A stretch of DNA of 64,000 nt from an uncultured Pelagibacteraceae bacterium (GTDB taxonomy: Bacteria; Pseudomonadota; Alphaproteobacteria; Pelagibacterales; Pelagibacteraceae): NCBI GenBank assembly GCA_902604795.1, contig CACKZV010000001.1, positions 101,748 through 165,747 on the forward strand, written 5' to 3'. Each line of letters begins with the position of its first letter. Position 1 is the stretch's first letter. Shown piece after piece: positions 32,306 to 42,420 of the stretch. The notes under the pieces are model-generated. The model was not told the origin of the DNA. It did no database searches and was given only the letters and a program-made list of their open reading frames with translations. A program made the translations under genes and the position numbers.

Positions 32306-34414
32306 TTATGTTTTATCCCAAAAAAATTTTGAATTTAATCCATATGTTCTCTCTATTATAAATCTTGCTACTAAATTTGAATTAAAATATTTGTGATATT
32401 TAGAGTGTCCTTTTTTTGCTATTTTTCTCCATCTTTTATCATCTTTACTGTATTTTAATATTTTATTTGCAAGATCATTAATGTTTTCATAAAAAATCAT
32501 TTCATCATCATTAAAAAAATCACTAAATTTTGTATCTTTATGTATGAATGTTAAAAGACCATTACCCATTAACTGCGCGATTCTATCACTGCTATAATAC
32601 TTTAATGGTTTTCCTCTACTTAAATTCAATGCCATCTTTGAATTTGATAATTTTTCCAAAAATTCATTGCCCCAAACTGGTTGGATACCAAACATTCCAT
32701 AAATATCATATTTAATACCTGATGTTTTTTTTTTAAGTTTTGAAATAAGGAGCTCTCTTTCATCATTTTTACCTGGTCTTAAACTACCTCTGTGAACACC
32801 GTGACTTATGGCATAAAATAAATCATAATAATGATTTTTATTGAAATTTTCTAAATAATCCAAAGATTTGTCGCAAGGATTTGGCATATAAAAAGGATTC
32901 TTAATTTTAAAATCAAGTACATCGGGTGATGTTGTAATAAATGATGCATCACAACTTAAATTTTTATCTAGTAATCTATCTTTATTTTTTAAATAATCTG
33001 GACCATTTTTTGAAATAGGATCTAAAAACCATTGACATATTTTTAAATTAGAAAACTTTTCTTTTGCATCAAATAAAACTTCAGTTTTCACTCTATCCGC
33101 ATGTCCAAGAATGACCATATCAGGTACAAAATTTTCAATTGTGCTCTTTACTAATTTATTTAGATATTTGGTACCAGAGGGATCACTTATTGTTTTAGTG
33201 TAACTAATTAAATCCCTATCTGATAAGCTAAGTACATTGTGTCCCTCTCTTATAAAGCCGTTATTAATTCTTATGCCTGTGTTATATTGAAGTCTTCCAA
33301 AGTATCGGAAATTAAAATTTGTGATATGTAAAATTTTTAATTTAGTATTTTTCTTTATATTAAAGGTTGATTTATCTATTATTTTATCTCTGATCTTATC
33401 AATTATCTTTGATACATATTCATGTGAGAGATAAAAAGACTTATAGTTAAGTCTTTGAACTTTTTTTCTTAATTTGTCATTAATTATAAGTTTTTTAATT
33501 AATTTATATAATAAATTTGAATCTAGTAGTTTTAATATTATAGGATGTTGTGTAGTTTCTGTTAACCCACCTTTATTTGTAATAATGGTAGCACATCCTA
33601 AGCTACATGCCTCAAGACTGGTTCTACCGAAAGGTTCTTCCCATCTAGAGCATGCAACAGATATACTTGATTTTTTAAGTAGATTTAAAACAAAGTTATT
33701 ATCTTTAAAGCTAAATAATTTTAAATTCTTATGTTTAAAAATAATTTTTTCTCTTGGCTCGTCCCCTACTACAATTGATTTCCAGTTAGGAAATTCATCA
33801 AGTATTTTTATAATCGACTCACCAAATACATCATAACCTTTTGCAGAATTAAGTTTACCAATAAACGTAATAATATTCTTTTTTGAGTTTAAATTTACAT
33901 TAATTTTTTTAGTTGATTGAAAGCATATTCCGAATTTTGAATTAAAATTATTTTCATTTATTTTTGAGAAAAATTTGTTTTTTGTCCACTTACTATTGAA
34001 GAATATATATTCACATTTATTTAATAATTGCATACGCTCTTTAACGCTTTTAGAACCTGATATATTTAATGGGTTATTATGAAAGTACAGAATAATTTTA
34101 GAATTTATTTTTTCGCATATTTCATTTACATAGTTTGGCCTATTATGAATTTCAATAATGTCTGGTTCTTGATTTTTTTGTAAATTAATAAATTTTGATA
34201 AATATTTTTTATTATTACTTGATAAAAAACTTTTATCTATTGAAATATTTTTATAATTTTTTGATAAGAACTTTTTACTTTTTGTGTTACCCCAAATAGT
34301 GATATTATTCTTAAACTTTGAATATTTATATAATTTTGAAACATGTATAGAAACTGCACCAGAAAACCTAGGTGAATAATCTTCCTTATATGGTAGTAAT
34401 GTTGCAATTTTCAT
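32306..34414 (-). CDS. two-domain glycosyltransferase (GT4 fused to CgeB-like domain)
   Basis: This 702-residue protein combines two glycosyltransferase modules. Residues about 1-340 are GT4-like: PRFSGAVSIHVSKLYK, FIGKLNSAKGYDVF, and SRWEEPFGRTSLEACSLGCATI (the EX7E motif). Residues about 355-700 begin KILHITNFNFRYFGRLQYNT and end with GNGLLTFIHKDTKFSDFF and a C-terminal DKRWRKIAKKGHSKY helix, resembling CgeB-type Glyco_trans_1_2 domains. A dual-action enzyme adding two residues in sequence is plausible. Its start lies inside the 3' end of the GIY-YIG gene (29-bp overlap). Codon use is extremely A/T-biased. Confidence 0.75.
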   Translation of the reverse strand: MKIATLLPYKEDYSPRFSGAVSIHVSKLYKYSKFKNNITIWGNTKSKKFLSKNYKNISIDKSFLSSNNKKYLSKFINLQKNQEPDIIEIHNRPNYVNEICEKINSKIILYFHNNPLNISGSKSVKERMQLLNKCEYIFFNSKWTKNKFFSKINENNFNSKFGICFQSTKKINVNLNSKKNIITFIGKLNSAKGYDVFGESIIKILDEFPNWKSIVVGDEPREKIIFKHKNLKLFSFKDNNFVLNLLKKSSISVACSRWEEPFGRTSLEACSLGCATIITNKGGLTETTQHPIILKLLDSNLLYKLIKKLIINDKLRKKVQRLNYKSFYLSHEYVSKIIDKIRDKIIDKSTFNIKKNTKLKILHITNFNFRYFGRLQYNTGIRINNGFIREGHNVLSLSDRDLISYTKTISDPSGTKYLNKLVKSTIENFVPDMVILGHADRVKTEVLFDAKEKFSNLKICQWFLDPISKNGPDYLKNKDRLLDKNLSCDASFITTSPDVLDFKIKNPFYMPNPCDKSLDYLENFNKNHYYDLFYAISHGVHRGSLRPGKNDERELLISKLKKKTSGIKYDIYGMFGIQPVWGNEFLEKLSNSKMALNLSRGKPLKYYSSDRIAQLMGNGLLTFIHKDTKFSDFFNDDEMIFYENINDLANKILKYSKDDKRWRKIAKKGHSKYHKYFNSNLVARFIIERTYGLNSKFFWDKT

Positions 34415-34670
34415 TTTTTTTTATGAATTTATTTTTCAGATATTTTCTTAATTTATAATTTTTTTTAAATTTATATTCCTCCTTCATTGCTAGGCTTTTT
34501 GTACAGTATTTTTTTTTAAATATTAATTTCCATTTGTTTCCTTTTGTGAATTTGGCACCTTTTGAAGCATTATGTAAATTCAATCTTTTTCTAATATTAT
34601 TAGTATATCCTACGTAAGTAATAAATCTATTTAATCGCTTAGTTATTATTAAATAAACATAAAATTTCAT
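34386..34670 (-). CDS. GIY-YIG domain nuclease family protein
   Basis: This 94-residue protein is a lone GIY-YIG fold: FYVYLIITKRLNRFITYVGYTNNIRKRLNLHN, with the Y-V-Y / Y-V-G-Y-T pair, an Arg helix, a later Glu (MKEEYKFKK) and LRKYLKN. It matches the UPF0213/SLX1-like small GIY-YIG group of mostly unknown function. It sits in the glycan cluster and overlaps the downstream glycosyltransferase gene by 29 bp, so expression may be coupled. A mobile-nuclease origin is possible but unproven. Confidence 0.85.
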   Translation of the reverse strand: MKFYVYLIITKRLNRFITYVGYTNNIRKRLNLHNASKGAKFTKGNKWKLIFKKKYCTKSLAMKEEYKFKKNYKLRKYLKNKFIKKNENCNITTI

Positions 34671-34736
34671 GAAATTTTCTTCAAATCTATTGATAAATAA
34701 TTATAAGCTATTAAGCAATTTAATAATATTAAAAAT

Positions 34737-35723
34737 ATGTTTAATAGAAAATATAATAAGCAAAATAAATTTAAAAGATTTTTACTAAAGTTGTTAAATG
34801 TTTACGCTTATGAAAGAGAAACATTGAATATAGTTAATCCTGATTATAAAGGAAAAAATGGGAATATTGTTAAATTTAATGATAAGTCATTTAATTTTTC
34901 TTTAGGATATTTGGATTTATCGAGAAAAGTTAGAAAGCTAGATATATTCTTTAGATATGCTCCAAATTCGAGTTTATATAATTCTTCTGGCAATTGGAAA
35001 AGAATTGTTCCAGAAATTAACAAAGAGCAATTAATATATACTTGTATAGTTAGTCTTAAAGACTCAATTTTAAATTTTTTAAAAAATAATAAATTAGATA
35101 TTTCCTTACATTTAATTTCAGACAACTCATCCTCAAAAATTGATGATAATTTAAAAAAAATTTTGGAAAATCAAAAATTTAAAATTTTTTCATATAAGTC
35201 TAAAATTGAAGGAAATAGAGGTTCATATTTAGAATGCTGTGATCAAGCTGAAAATGCAGAAGATTTAATTTTTTTTATAGAAGATGACTATTTATTTGAA
35301 CCAAATTGTATTGAAGAGGTTCTTATAACATTTTCAAGACTATCCAGTATTTTAAAAGAAGATTTAATTATTTGTCCTACAGATTACAGTTTTTTTTATG
35401 ACTCGCTATATACAACAAAATTATTTATTGGAAAAAACTATAGATGGAGAATAGTTGCGGAGACTTTATTAACATTTATGTTTTCAAAAGAAGTATATAA
35501 AAAAAATAAAAAATTAATTAGACAAGTTGGAGAAGTTATCAATGAGCCTTTTGAAAAACCTTTACATAAATTATATAAAACAAACACATGTTTGGCTCCT
35601 GTAAATACTCTATCATATCATATCTCTAGAGGAGTACCTTCTATAAATGAAGACTGGATAACACTGTGGAATAGAAACTTTGACAAATATAAAAGTATTC
35701 TAACCAGCAATGACAGCCAATAA
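34737..35723 (+). CDS. GT2-like glycosyltransferase
   Basis: This 328-residue protein is probably a GT-A-fold glycosyltransferase. The central region has [10 protein letters not shown] followed by the likely metal/nucleotide site [18 protein letters not shown], where EDDY serves as the DXD-type motif. A long charged N-terminal part (about 1-95) has no recognisable domain. It is the only plus-strand member of the glycan cluster, divergent from the GIY-YIG gene, and overlaps the 3' end of hppA by 24 bp. Substrate unknown. Confidence 0.65.
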   Translation: MFNRKYNKQNKFKRFLLKLLNVYAYERETLNIVNPDYKGKNGNIVKFNDKSFNFSLGYLDLSRKVRKLDIFFRYAPNSSLYNSSGNWKRIVPEINKEQLIYTCIVSLKDSILNFLKNNKLDISLHLISDNSSSKIDDNLKKILENQKFKIFSYKSKIEGNRGSYLECCDQAENAEDLIFFIEDDYLFEPNCIEEVLITFSRLSSILKEDLIICPTDYSFFYDSLYTTKLFIGKNYRWRIVAETLLTFMFSKEVYKKNKKLIRQVGEVINEPFEKPLHKLYKTNTCLAPVNTLSYHISRGVPSINEDWITLWNRNFDKYKSILTSNDSQ

Positions 35724-37805
35724 CAATAATGCTACAATATTAGTTATTTTTATCATTGGGTTTACAGCTGGGCCTGCTGTATCTTTGTAAGGATCCCCTA
35801 CTGTATCACCAGTAACAGCAGCTTTATGCGCTTCTGAACCTTTACCTCCAAATTTTCCATCTTCAATATATTTTTTTGCGTTATCCCAAGCTCCACCACC
35901 TGCTGTCATAGAAACAGCAACAAACAAACCTGTAATGATAACTCCTAATAACATTGCACCTACAGCAGATAAAGCAGCAACTTGACCACCTATAAAGTAA
36001 ATTATTATGTAAAGAACTATAGGAGATAAAACTGGCAATAATGATGGAATTATCATTTCTTTTATTGCTGCTTTTGTCAATAAATCTACTAGTCTACCAT
36101 AATCTGGTTTAGCCTTGCGTTTCATAATACCTGGTATCTTTTTGAACTGTCTTCTTACCTCAATAACTACAGCACCTCCTGCTCTACCTACCGCTTGCAT
36201 GCCCATTGATCCAAATAAATATGGAAGCATTCCACCAATTAGCAATCCAACAACAACGAATGGATTTGATAAATCAAATGTAACTATAATTCCCTCTAAA
36301 TTAGAACCAGCAACTTTAGAAAAATGTTTAATATCCTCTGTGTAGGCTGCAAATAAAACTAAGGCTCCAAGTCCAGCTGACCCGATTGCATAACCTTTTG
36401 TCACTGCCTTTGTTGTATTTCCAACTGCATCTAATGCATCAGTAGTTTTTCTAACGTTTTTTGGAAGATTAGACATTTCTGCAATTCCACCTGCATTGTC
36501 AGTAACCGGACCATATGCATCTAAAGCTACAACCATACCAGCAAGTGCAAGCATTGTGGTAACTGCAATTGCAATACCATATAAACCTGCAATATGATTA
36601 GTTAATAAAATTCCACCAACTATAATTAATGCAGGAATAGCAGTTGCTTCCATTGAAACTGCCAATCCTTGAATGACATTCGTTCCATGGCCTGTAGTTG
36701 AAGATTGAGCTACACTTTTAACTGGTCTATAGTCTGTGCCTGTATAGTATTCTGTAATCCATATAATTAATCCTGTAATAACAAGTCCTATTATTCCACA
36801 GAAATATAAGCTTAATCCAGTAAATGATTTTTCGTTTACAATATACTCGGTCGTGAAACCAATTACATATTTAGTAATTGGATACAAGATAATTAGAGAA
36901 CTTATAGCAGTTATCACAAATCCTTTATACATTGCCTTCATTATATTCTTATCACTCCCAAGAGTTACAAAAAAAGTTCCTAAAATAGATGTAAGTATGC
37001 ATGCACCACCAATTGCTAACGGATAAATCATCATGCTGAAATCACCGATAAAAAAAATCGACGAAAGAACCATTGTAGCAACAATTGTTACAGCATAAGT
37101 TTCAAATAAATCAGCTGCCATACCAGCACAATCTCCTACATTGTCACCAACATTGTCAGCGATTACGGCCGGGTTTCTAGGATCATCTTCAGGAATACCT
37201 GCTTCTACTTTTCCTACTAAATCGGCGCCAACATCTGCACCTTTTGTAAAAATTCCACCACCTAATCTTGCAAAAATTGATATTAGAGACGCACCAAAAC
37301 CAAGTGCAACTAAAGCATTAACTATTTCTCTTTCATCTATACCAATCTTAACAAGAAAATAATAGTAAACAGCAATTGACAATAAAGCTAATCCAGCAAC
37401 TAACATGCCAGTTACAGCTCCTGATTTAAAAGCAATTGACAAGCCTTTTGCCAGACTTTTTCTTGAAGCTTCAGCAGTTCTTACATTGGCTTGAACTGAA
37501 ACAAGCATACCAACATAACCAGCAATTCCAGATAATGCAGCTCCAATTAAATAACCCAGACCCACTAAAGGACTAAACGCAACAGAAATAATAATCAAAA
37601 CAACAACCCCAACAATTGCAATAGTTTTATATTGTCTGTTTAAATATGCACGAGCACCTACTTGAATAGCTGAAGCTATTTCAATCATTTTAGCATTACC
37701 AGAGCTTGAGTTTAAAATATTTCGACCTGTAAAAAAACCGTAAATGATTGATATAATTCCAGCTGCTATAATGTACAATAATATTGTTTCTGTTGTTGAG
37801 TTCAT
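35700..37805 (-). CDS. hppA: K+-independent H+-translocating pyrophosphatase
   Basis: This 701-residue membrane pyrophosphatase uses PPi hydrolysis to pump protons. The substrate-binding segment [45 protein letters not shown] is intact across its overlapping motifs. In the later [21 protein letters not shown] segment, Lys replaces the Ala of K+-dependent enzymes, pointing to the K+-independent class. About sixteen helices are visible. It lies between the glycan cluster and thiL. In energy-limited marine cells it may recycle PPi from biosynthesis. Confidence 0.96.
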   Translation of the reverse strand: MNSTTETILLYIIAAGIISIIYGFFTGRNILNSSSGNAKMIEIASAIQVGARAYLNRQYKTIAIVGVVVLIIISVAFSPLVGLGYLIGAALSGIAGYVGMLVSVQANVRTAEASRKSLAKGLSIAFKSGAVTGMLVAGLALLSIAVYYYFLVKIGIDEREIVNALVALGFGASLISIFARLGGGIFTKGADVGADLVGKVEAGIPEDDPRNPAVIADNVGDNVGDCAGMAADLFETYAVTIVATMVLSSIFFIGDFSMMIYPLAIGGACILTSILGTFFVTLGSDKNIMKAMYKGFVITAISSLIILYPITKYVIGFTTEYIVNEKSFTGLSLYFCGIIGLVITGLIIWITEYYTGTDYRPVKSVAQSSTTGHGTNVIQGLAVSMEATAIPALIIVGGILLTNHIAGLYGIAIAVTTMLALAGMVVALDAYGPVTDNAGGIAEMSNLPKNVRKTTDALDAVGNTTKAVTKGYAIGSAGLGALVLFAAYTEDIKHFSKVAGSNLEGIIVTFDLSNPFVVVGLLIGGMLPYLFGSMGMQAVGRAGGAVVIEVRRQFKKIPGIMKRKAKPDYGRLVDLLTKAAIKEMIIPSLLPVLSPIVLYIIIYFIGGQVAALSAVGAMLLGVIITGLFVAVSMTAGGGAWDNAKKYIEDGKFGGKGSEAHKAAVTGDTVGDPYKDTAGPAVNPMIKITNIVALLLLAVIAG

Positions 37806-37879
37806 TGGATCCTTTATTAAATATATTTATGGGGTCAATGTAATACAAAAAATACTATAAAACGCAATGTTTAACTTAA

Positions 37880-38842
37880 TCAGAAATTGTGGGAATATCC
37901 CTCATTATATCTGTGTTTTAAAAGCTTTTTGTTAGAGATAATTTGATTACTTTTGATTTCTTTGGTTAAATTTCCTATTAAAGTCACCTTTTGATTCATT
38001 TGTTTAAACAATGATTTAATATATCTTCTATTGAATTTTGAGGAAGTAAATAGAATTTGATAATCATCTCCTTTAGAAATAAAGTTTATTTTATCTTTTT
38101 TCGTCTTTGCAAGATAAGTACTAAGTTTTGATGAAATAGGTATCTTTTTGAGATCTAATCTAAAATATAGTTTACTTGTATTAATTAATTTAGCTAAATC
38201 ACCAAATAGACCGTCTGATATATCAATTGATGAATTGGCAAATTTCATTAGTTTTGAACTAATTTTTGTAGGTAAATCTGGCATATAATATTTTTGAATA
38301 AAATATTTTCTTTGTTTAATGTTTTTTATAAATATCTTTTTTTTCAAAAGTAATAAACCCAAATAACTATCGCCGAGGTTTCCAGTCACATAAATATCAT
38401 CATTATTTTTACATTTATTTCTTTGGATTATTTTTTTTGAATAACCTAATGATATAATTGTAAAGATTGTTTTTTTTGATTTTGTTGTATCACCACCAGA
38501 TAATTTTATACCATACTTTTGTTGCTCTTCTTTTAAGCTTTTAGAAATAAGAATAAGATTTTTTTTTGAGAATGAGATATTATTTCCACTAGCTCCTATA
38601 AAAAAAAACTTAGGAATTACACCCTTGCAATATAAATCGGATATTGAGGATCTTATTATTTTTTTTATTACTAAATCAGGATTTCTAAAATTAAGAAAAT
38701 GAACACCCTCAACATAAGTATCTATTGAAACAACAACATTATTTTTTTTGTCGAAAAAAACATCATCATTTAATTTTAACGCTGATGGGTTTTTATAAGT
38801 TAATTTTTTAAAATATTTTTGGATTATAGCAAATTCATTCAT
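37880..38842 (-). CDS. thiL: thiamine-monophosphate kinase
   Basis: This 320-residue enzyme phosphorylates thiamine monophosphate to the cofactor thiamine diphosphate. The AIR-synthase-like fold is recognisable from LKLNDDVFFD (degenerate GDDAA), VVSIDTYVEGVHFL, ISLGYSK, VTGNLGDSYLGLLLL, SIDISDGLFGDLAKL and SKGDDYQILFT. Motifs are diverged but in order. It overlaps nusB by 8 bp. nusB-thiL is a widely conserved pair. Confidence 0.9.
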   Translation of the reverse strand: MNEFAIIQKYFKKLTYKNPSALKLNDDVFFDKKNNVVVSIDTYVEGVHFLNFRNPDLVIKKIIRSSISDLYCKGVIPKFFFIGASGNNISFSKKNLILISKSLKEEQQKYGIKLSGGDTTKSKKTIFTIISLGYSKKIIQRNKCKNNDDIYVTGNLGDSYLGLLLLKKKIFIKNIKQRKYFIQKYYMPDLPTKISSKLMKFANSSIDISDGLFGDLAKLINTSKLYFRLDLKKIPISSKLSTYLAKTKKDKINFISKGDDYQILFTSSKFNRRYIKSLFKQMNQKVTLIGNLTKEIKSNQIISNKKLLKHRYNEGYSHNF

Positions 38843-39239
38843 TGCTTATTCTAATTTTTTTTGAAATCTTATCCAATATAGCATTTAGATACTTAGTCTG
38901 CGAAACATCAATAAAAAAATTTGATGCCTTCAAATACTCATTGATAATAATTTTAATCGAAGTATTTGGTTTGTATAAGAATTCAAAAATTGCACTTTTT
39001 ATTATAATTTGAAAAACTTTGTCCATATTATTAATTTTTAAATCTTGTTCCAAATGGTTATTAATTTCTTTATTTATTACTTCTTCTCTCTCTATAGTTC
39101 CATTAACAATATCTTTAATAAATTTTTTAAATCTATGTTTAGGAAAAATTATATTTTCCTCATTATTAAAAAGTTTTCCATAGAGTTTTTGTATTATTAT
39201 AACTCTAGGATTTCTTTGTGGTGAAAATTGAACTTTCAT
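38835..39239 (-). CDS. nusB: transcription antitermination factor NusB
   Basis: This 134-residue RNA-binding protein of rRNA antitermination has diverged sequence but a matching length and helical pattern: an N-terminal RVIIIQKLYGKLFN corresponds to the A.QaLY..... helix, while KVFQIIIKSAIFEFLYKPNTSIKIIINEYLKASNFF corresponds to LRlaayEl......p..VaInEyvelAk.f. A second motif near the end, KYLNAILDKI, matches kfvNgvLd.i. Its location between ribH and thiL is standard. Confidence 0.85.
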   Translation of the reverse strand: MKVQFSPQRNPRVIIIQKLYGKLFNNEENIIFPKHRFKKFIKDIVNGTIEREEVINKEINNHLEQDLKINNMDKVFQIIIKSAIFEFLYKPNTSIKIIINEYLKASNFFIDVSQTKYLNAILDKISKKIRISNE

Positions 39240-39242
39240 AAT

Positions 39243-39629
39243 TTATTGAGATAAAACAGATAAAACTGCTTCAGCAGCCTCCAAACCTTTTCTGCCACGT
39301 GCAATAGCCTGTTTTTTGTTTAAACATGTAATAACACCATTTCCTACTGGTTTATTAGATGTTATTGATAATCTCATCAATGCATCAGTAGTTGCTTTAG
39401 ATATAAAATCAAAATGAGGTGTTTCACCTTTAATCACACATCCTAGTGCAATGAACCCATTAAATTTATTTAAATTTTTTGATATAGTTACTGGTATCTC
39501 AAATACACCAGGTACTTTAATAACCTTAATGCTGTATTTATTTTTTATTTTATGTCTCGCACTTTTTAATAATGATTTGGCAATATTTTCATAGTAACTT
39601 GCAACAACAATTAGAATTTTTTTTTTCAC
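39243..39629 (-). CDS. ribH: 6,7-dimethyl-8-ribityllumazine synthase
   Basis: This 128-residue enzyme condenses the ribityl-uracil with the DHBP product. IKVPGVFEIPVTI, FNGFIALGCVIKGETPHFDFI and PVGNGVITCLNKKQA are the lumazine synthase parts; the catalytic His is in ETPHFDF. It overlaps ribBA by 4 bp and is 3 bp before nusB. Confidence 0.93.
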   Translation of the reverse strand: MKKKILIVVASYYENIAKSLLKSARHKIKNKYSIKVIKVPGVFEIPVTISKNLNKFNGFIALGCVIKGETPHFDFISKATTDALMRLSITSNKPVGNGVITCLNKKQAIARGRKGLEAAEAVLSVLSQ

Positions 39630-40741
39630 TTTATAATTTCTTGCTTTTTTATTTTAATTCCATAACCATCTAAACCTATCACTTTTTTTTTTGATCTAGT
39701 CACAAGTATCATATTTTTAATATTTAAGGATTTAATAATTTGAGCCCCTATACCATAGTTTCTAATCAATTTGTCATGACCTTTTTTGTAAAAAATTTTA
39801 CTTTTATACTGCTTTAGAGTTTGGGTAACAGATTTTAAATTAGGATCTCGAATAAATACTAGAACACAATTACTATATTTTTTGAAATAAGTGATTGTTT
39901 TATCAAATGAATTAGGCAATTTTTGATTAATAAGATAATTTTGAACTACATTAGATGATATTACTCGTAATCTAGGGACAACTCCTTTTTTTAAATTTCC
40001 CTTTATTAATGCGAAATTTTCAGAGCCATCAAGAACATTTTCAAATACTTTAATTTTAAATTTTTGTTTTTGTACAATTATTGAAGAAGTTTTCTTTAAT
40101 TTGATTAATTTTTCTCTTTTTAACCTATAAGCAATTAAATCCTCAATCTTACCTATTTTAAGTTTGTGTTTTTTGGCAAAATTGAACAATGTTTTGCCTG
40201 TTGCCATTTTTCCATCATCTGCCATAATTTCACAAATAACAGCTGAATTATTTTTTTTAGCTAGTTTTGATATATCCACAGAAGCTTCGGTGTGCCCTGC
40301 TCTAACAAGAACTCCTCCATCTCTAGCTATAACTGGAAAAATATGCCCTGGTGATACAATATCATTTTTTTTTGCATTTTTATTTGATGCAGCCTTAATT
40401 GTTCTAGCACGGTCATAAGCTGATATGCCTGTTGTAACACCTTTTTTAGCTTCAATAGAATATGTAAACGCTGTTTTACTTCTTGATTGATTAATTGGTG
40501 AGGCTAAAGTTAGTCCAATTTTTTTTGACTGTGCGTTGTCCATTGCTAAACAAATTAATCCTCTTGCATGTTTAGCCATAAAATTAATATGTTTAGGATT
40601 AACTGCTGATGTAGAAATTACTAAATCACCCTCATTTTCCATTTCTTCATGTTTACTTTCATCATCAACAAGAATATACATCCCATTTTTTTTTACAGTT
40701 TTAATAATACTTTCTATTGAACTAAAATTACTTTTTTTCAT
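39626..40741 (-). CDS. ribBA: RibBA: active-looking DHBP synthase with degenerate GTP cyclohydrolase II domain
   Basis: This 371-residue protein has an N-terminal DHBP synthase (about 1-205) with MYILVDDESKHEEMENEGDL, HARGLICLAM, ISAYDRARTIKAA and RAGHTEASVD, all intact. The C-terminal RibA-like domain (about 215-371) retains RNYGIGAQIIKSL and VIGLDGYGIKI, but the zinc-site segment normally reading CLTGDxxGSxRCDCG is gone: only RLRVISSN lies in that place. It probably makes DHBP only. A separate GTP cyclohydrolase is then needed. It overlaps ribE by 14 bp. Confidence 0.9.
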   Translation of the reverse strand: MKKSNFSSIESIIKTVKKNGMYILVDDESKHEEMENEGDLVISTSAVNPKHINFMAKHARGLICLAMDNAQSKKIGLTLASPINQSRSKTAFTYSIEAKKGVTTGISAYDRARTIKAASNKNAKKNDIVSPGHIFPVIARDGGVLVRAGHTEASVDISKLAKKNNSAVICEIMADDGKMATGKTLFNFAKKHKLKIGKIEDLIAYRLKREKLIKLKKTSSIIVQKQKFKIKVFENVLDGSENFALIKGNLKKGVVPRLRVISSNVVQNYLINQKLPNSFDKTITYFKKYSNCVLVFIRDPNLKSVTQTLKQYKSKIFYKKGHDKLIRNYGIGAQIIKSLNIKNMILVTRSKKKVIGLDGYGIKIKKQEIIK

Positions 40742-41321
40742 TTATAAATTTTTTTACATATTTGGACATAATATCAATCTCGACATTAACTAAATCATTT
40801 TTCTTTAATTTGATTAAATTAGTTAATTTTAATGTGTGAGGTATAACCCATATTTCAAAAGAATTATTTTTTATTTTAGATATTGTAAGTGAAACTCCAT
40901 TTATAAGTATGGAAGCTTTTTCCACTAGTTGTTTCTTAAGAGATTTTGTTATTTTAAACTCAAAGATATTTGATTTATCTACTTTTTTAATATTTTTTAT
41001 AGAACATACTGTATCGACATGACCTTGGCAGATATGTCCAGAAATATTATCACCAAATTTTAATGGTTTTTCTAAATTTATTTCATCTCCAATTTTAATA
41101 TTTCTAAATTTTGATTTAGCTAACGTTTCATTTGATAGATAAAATTCTAATGTCTTATTTTTATAAGAAATTAAAGTAAGACAAACTCCATCACATGAAA
41201 TAGAAATCCCAAGATTTTTTTTCGAAACTATCAATGAAGATTTTATAAATAAATTAACTCCCTTCGCTCTTTTTTTGATTCCGTTAATTGTGCCTTTATT
41301 AAATATAATTCCATTAAACAT
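40728..41321 (-). CDS. ribE: riboflavin synthase alpha subunit
   Basis: This 197-residue enzyme dismutates lumazine to riboflavin. It has the two internal repeats: MFNGIIFNKGTI near the start, SCDGVCLTLIS in the first barrel, GHICQGHVDTVCSI at the link, and LINGVSLTISKI in the second. Starting MFNGI fits the family MFTGI. It begins one base after the ribD stop. Confidence 0.95.
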   Translation of the reverse strand: MFNGIIFNKGTINGIKKRAKGVNLFIKSSLIVSKKNLGISISCDGVCLTLISYKNKTLEFYLSNETLAKSKFRNIKIGDEINLEKPLKFGDNISGHICQGHVDTVCSIKNIKKVDKSNIFEFKITKSLKKQLVEKASILINGVSLTISKIKNNSFEIWVIPHTLKLTNLIKLKKNDLVNVEIDIMSKYVKKFINEKK

Positions 41322-41322
41322 T

Positions 41323-42420
41323 TTAGTAATAGTGAATAAGTGTATCTTTGTCTAAATATGTATTTATTTTTTTTTTATTTTTATAGTTTTTATTAATCAT
41401 TTTTACTAATGAAGATATATTAATTTTATCTCTATTAGAGATTATTTTGTCGCTTTTAAAAAAGTAGAATTCATTTAACAAATTTTCATTAAGAAAATTA
41501 GTCATTAAATCTCTGCCTGTCTCAACTAATAACCTATGTAGTCCTAATATATAAAGTTTTTGACTAATTTTTCTAAGATTGAAATTCTGGCTGTTATTCA
41601 CATTTTGATAAATCAGCTTAACACCTTTATTTTTTAATAATCTAATTTTTGAAATATTATTTGAACAATGAAATATAATTAATTTACTTTTTCTTGAATT
41701 TTTAATTACATAAGAATTAATTTTTATTTTTAAATTTTTATCTATTACAACTACAGTAGGTGAAAATTTCTCTAATCCGTTTAATCTACAATTAAGTTTA
41801 GGGTTGTCTGTATTAATTGTTTTGTACGAAGTTAATATTGCATGATTTTGGAATCTTAAAATATGTGAAACTTTTCTTGAATGTTCATTTGTTATTGGAG
41901 AATTATTTCTTAAAATATTTAAATTTGATGAACTTGCAATTTTGCCAATTATATAAGGAGCTTTGTTAGATCTTATGTAATTATATTCATTATAAAGATT
42001 CTTAACTTTTTGTTTTTGAAGTCCTGAGATTGCAACTATTTTTTTAGAATTTAAAATTTTTTTAGTTTTACTAAAAGTTCGTAAATCTTTATCCTCAATT
42101 GAATAATAAACTCTCTTAACTTTATTTTTAATTATTGCTTGAGTGCAAGGAGGTGTTACTCCGTGATGAGAACAGGGTTCAAGGGTCGAGTAAAGCGATG
42201 TTCCTTTATTATGTCTATTTTTATTTAAGGCAATACTTTCAGCATGAGGTCTACCGCCGTGGTTTGTGGTTGCGAAAGATAAAATTTTATTATTTTTTAC
42301 AACTACACAGCCAACTGATGGATTTGTTCCAGTTAAATACTTATTATTCTTTGCTAAGTTTATAGCAAAGTTCATAATTTTTTTATCTGATGATTTATAA
42401 TTATCTTTTTTTAAAGACAT
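41323..42420 (-). CDS. ribD: bifunctional riboflavin deaminase/reductase RibD
   Basis: This enzyme deaminates and reduces the pyrimidine intermediate. The N-terminal zinc deaminase motif is [11 protein letters not shown] with [11 protein letters not shown]; the reductase domain follows (about 150-365) with [10 protein letters not shown] use the ATG at 42420 (365 residues). The track start at 42492 adds 24 residues inside nrdR with no homology. The overlap with nrdR is then 20 bp. The reductase domain is quite diverged. Confidence 0.92.
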   Translation of the reverse strand: MSLKKDNYKSSDKKIMNFAINLAKNNKYLTGTNPSVGCVVVKNNKILSFATTNHGGRPHAESIALNKNRHNKGTSLYSTLEPCSHHGVTPPCTQAIIKNKVKRVYYSIEDKDLRTFSKTKKILNSKKIVAISGLQKQKVKNLYNEYNYIRSNKAPYIIGKIASSSNLNILRNNSPITNEHSRKVSHILRFQNHAILTSYKTINTDNPKLNCRLNGLEKFSPTVVVIDKNLKIKINSYVIKNSRKSKLIIFHCSNNISKIRLLKNKGVKLIYQNVNNSQNFNLRKISQKLYILGLHRLLVETGRDLMTNFLNENLLNEFYFFKSDKIISNRDKINISSLVKMINKNYKNKKKINTYLDKDTLIHYY

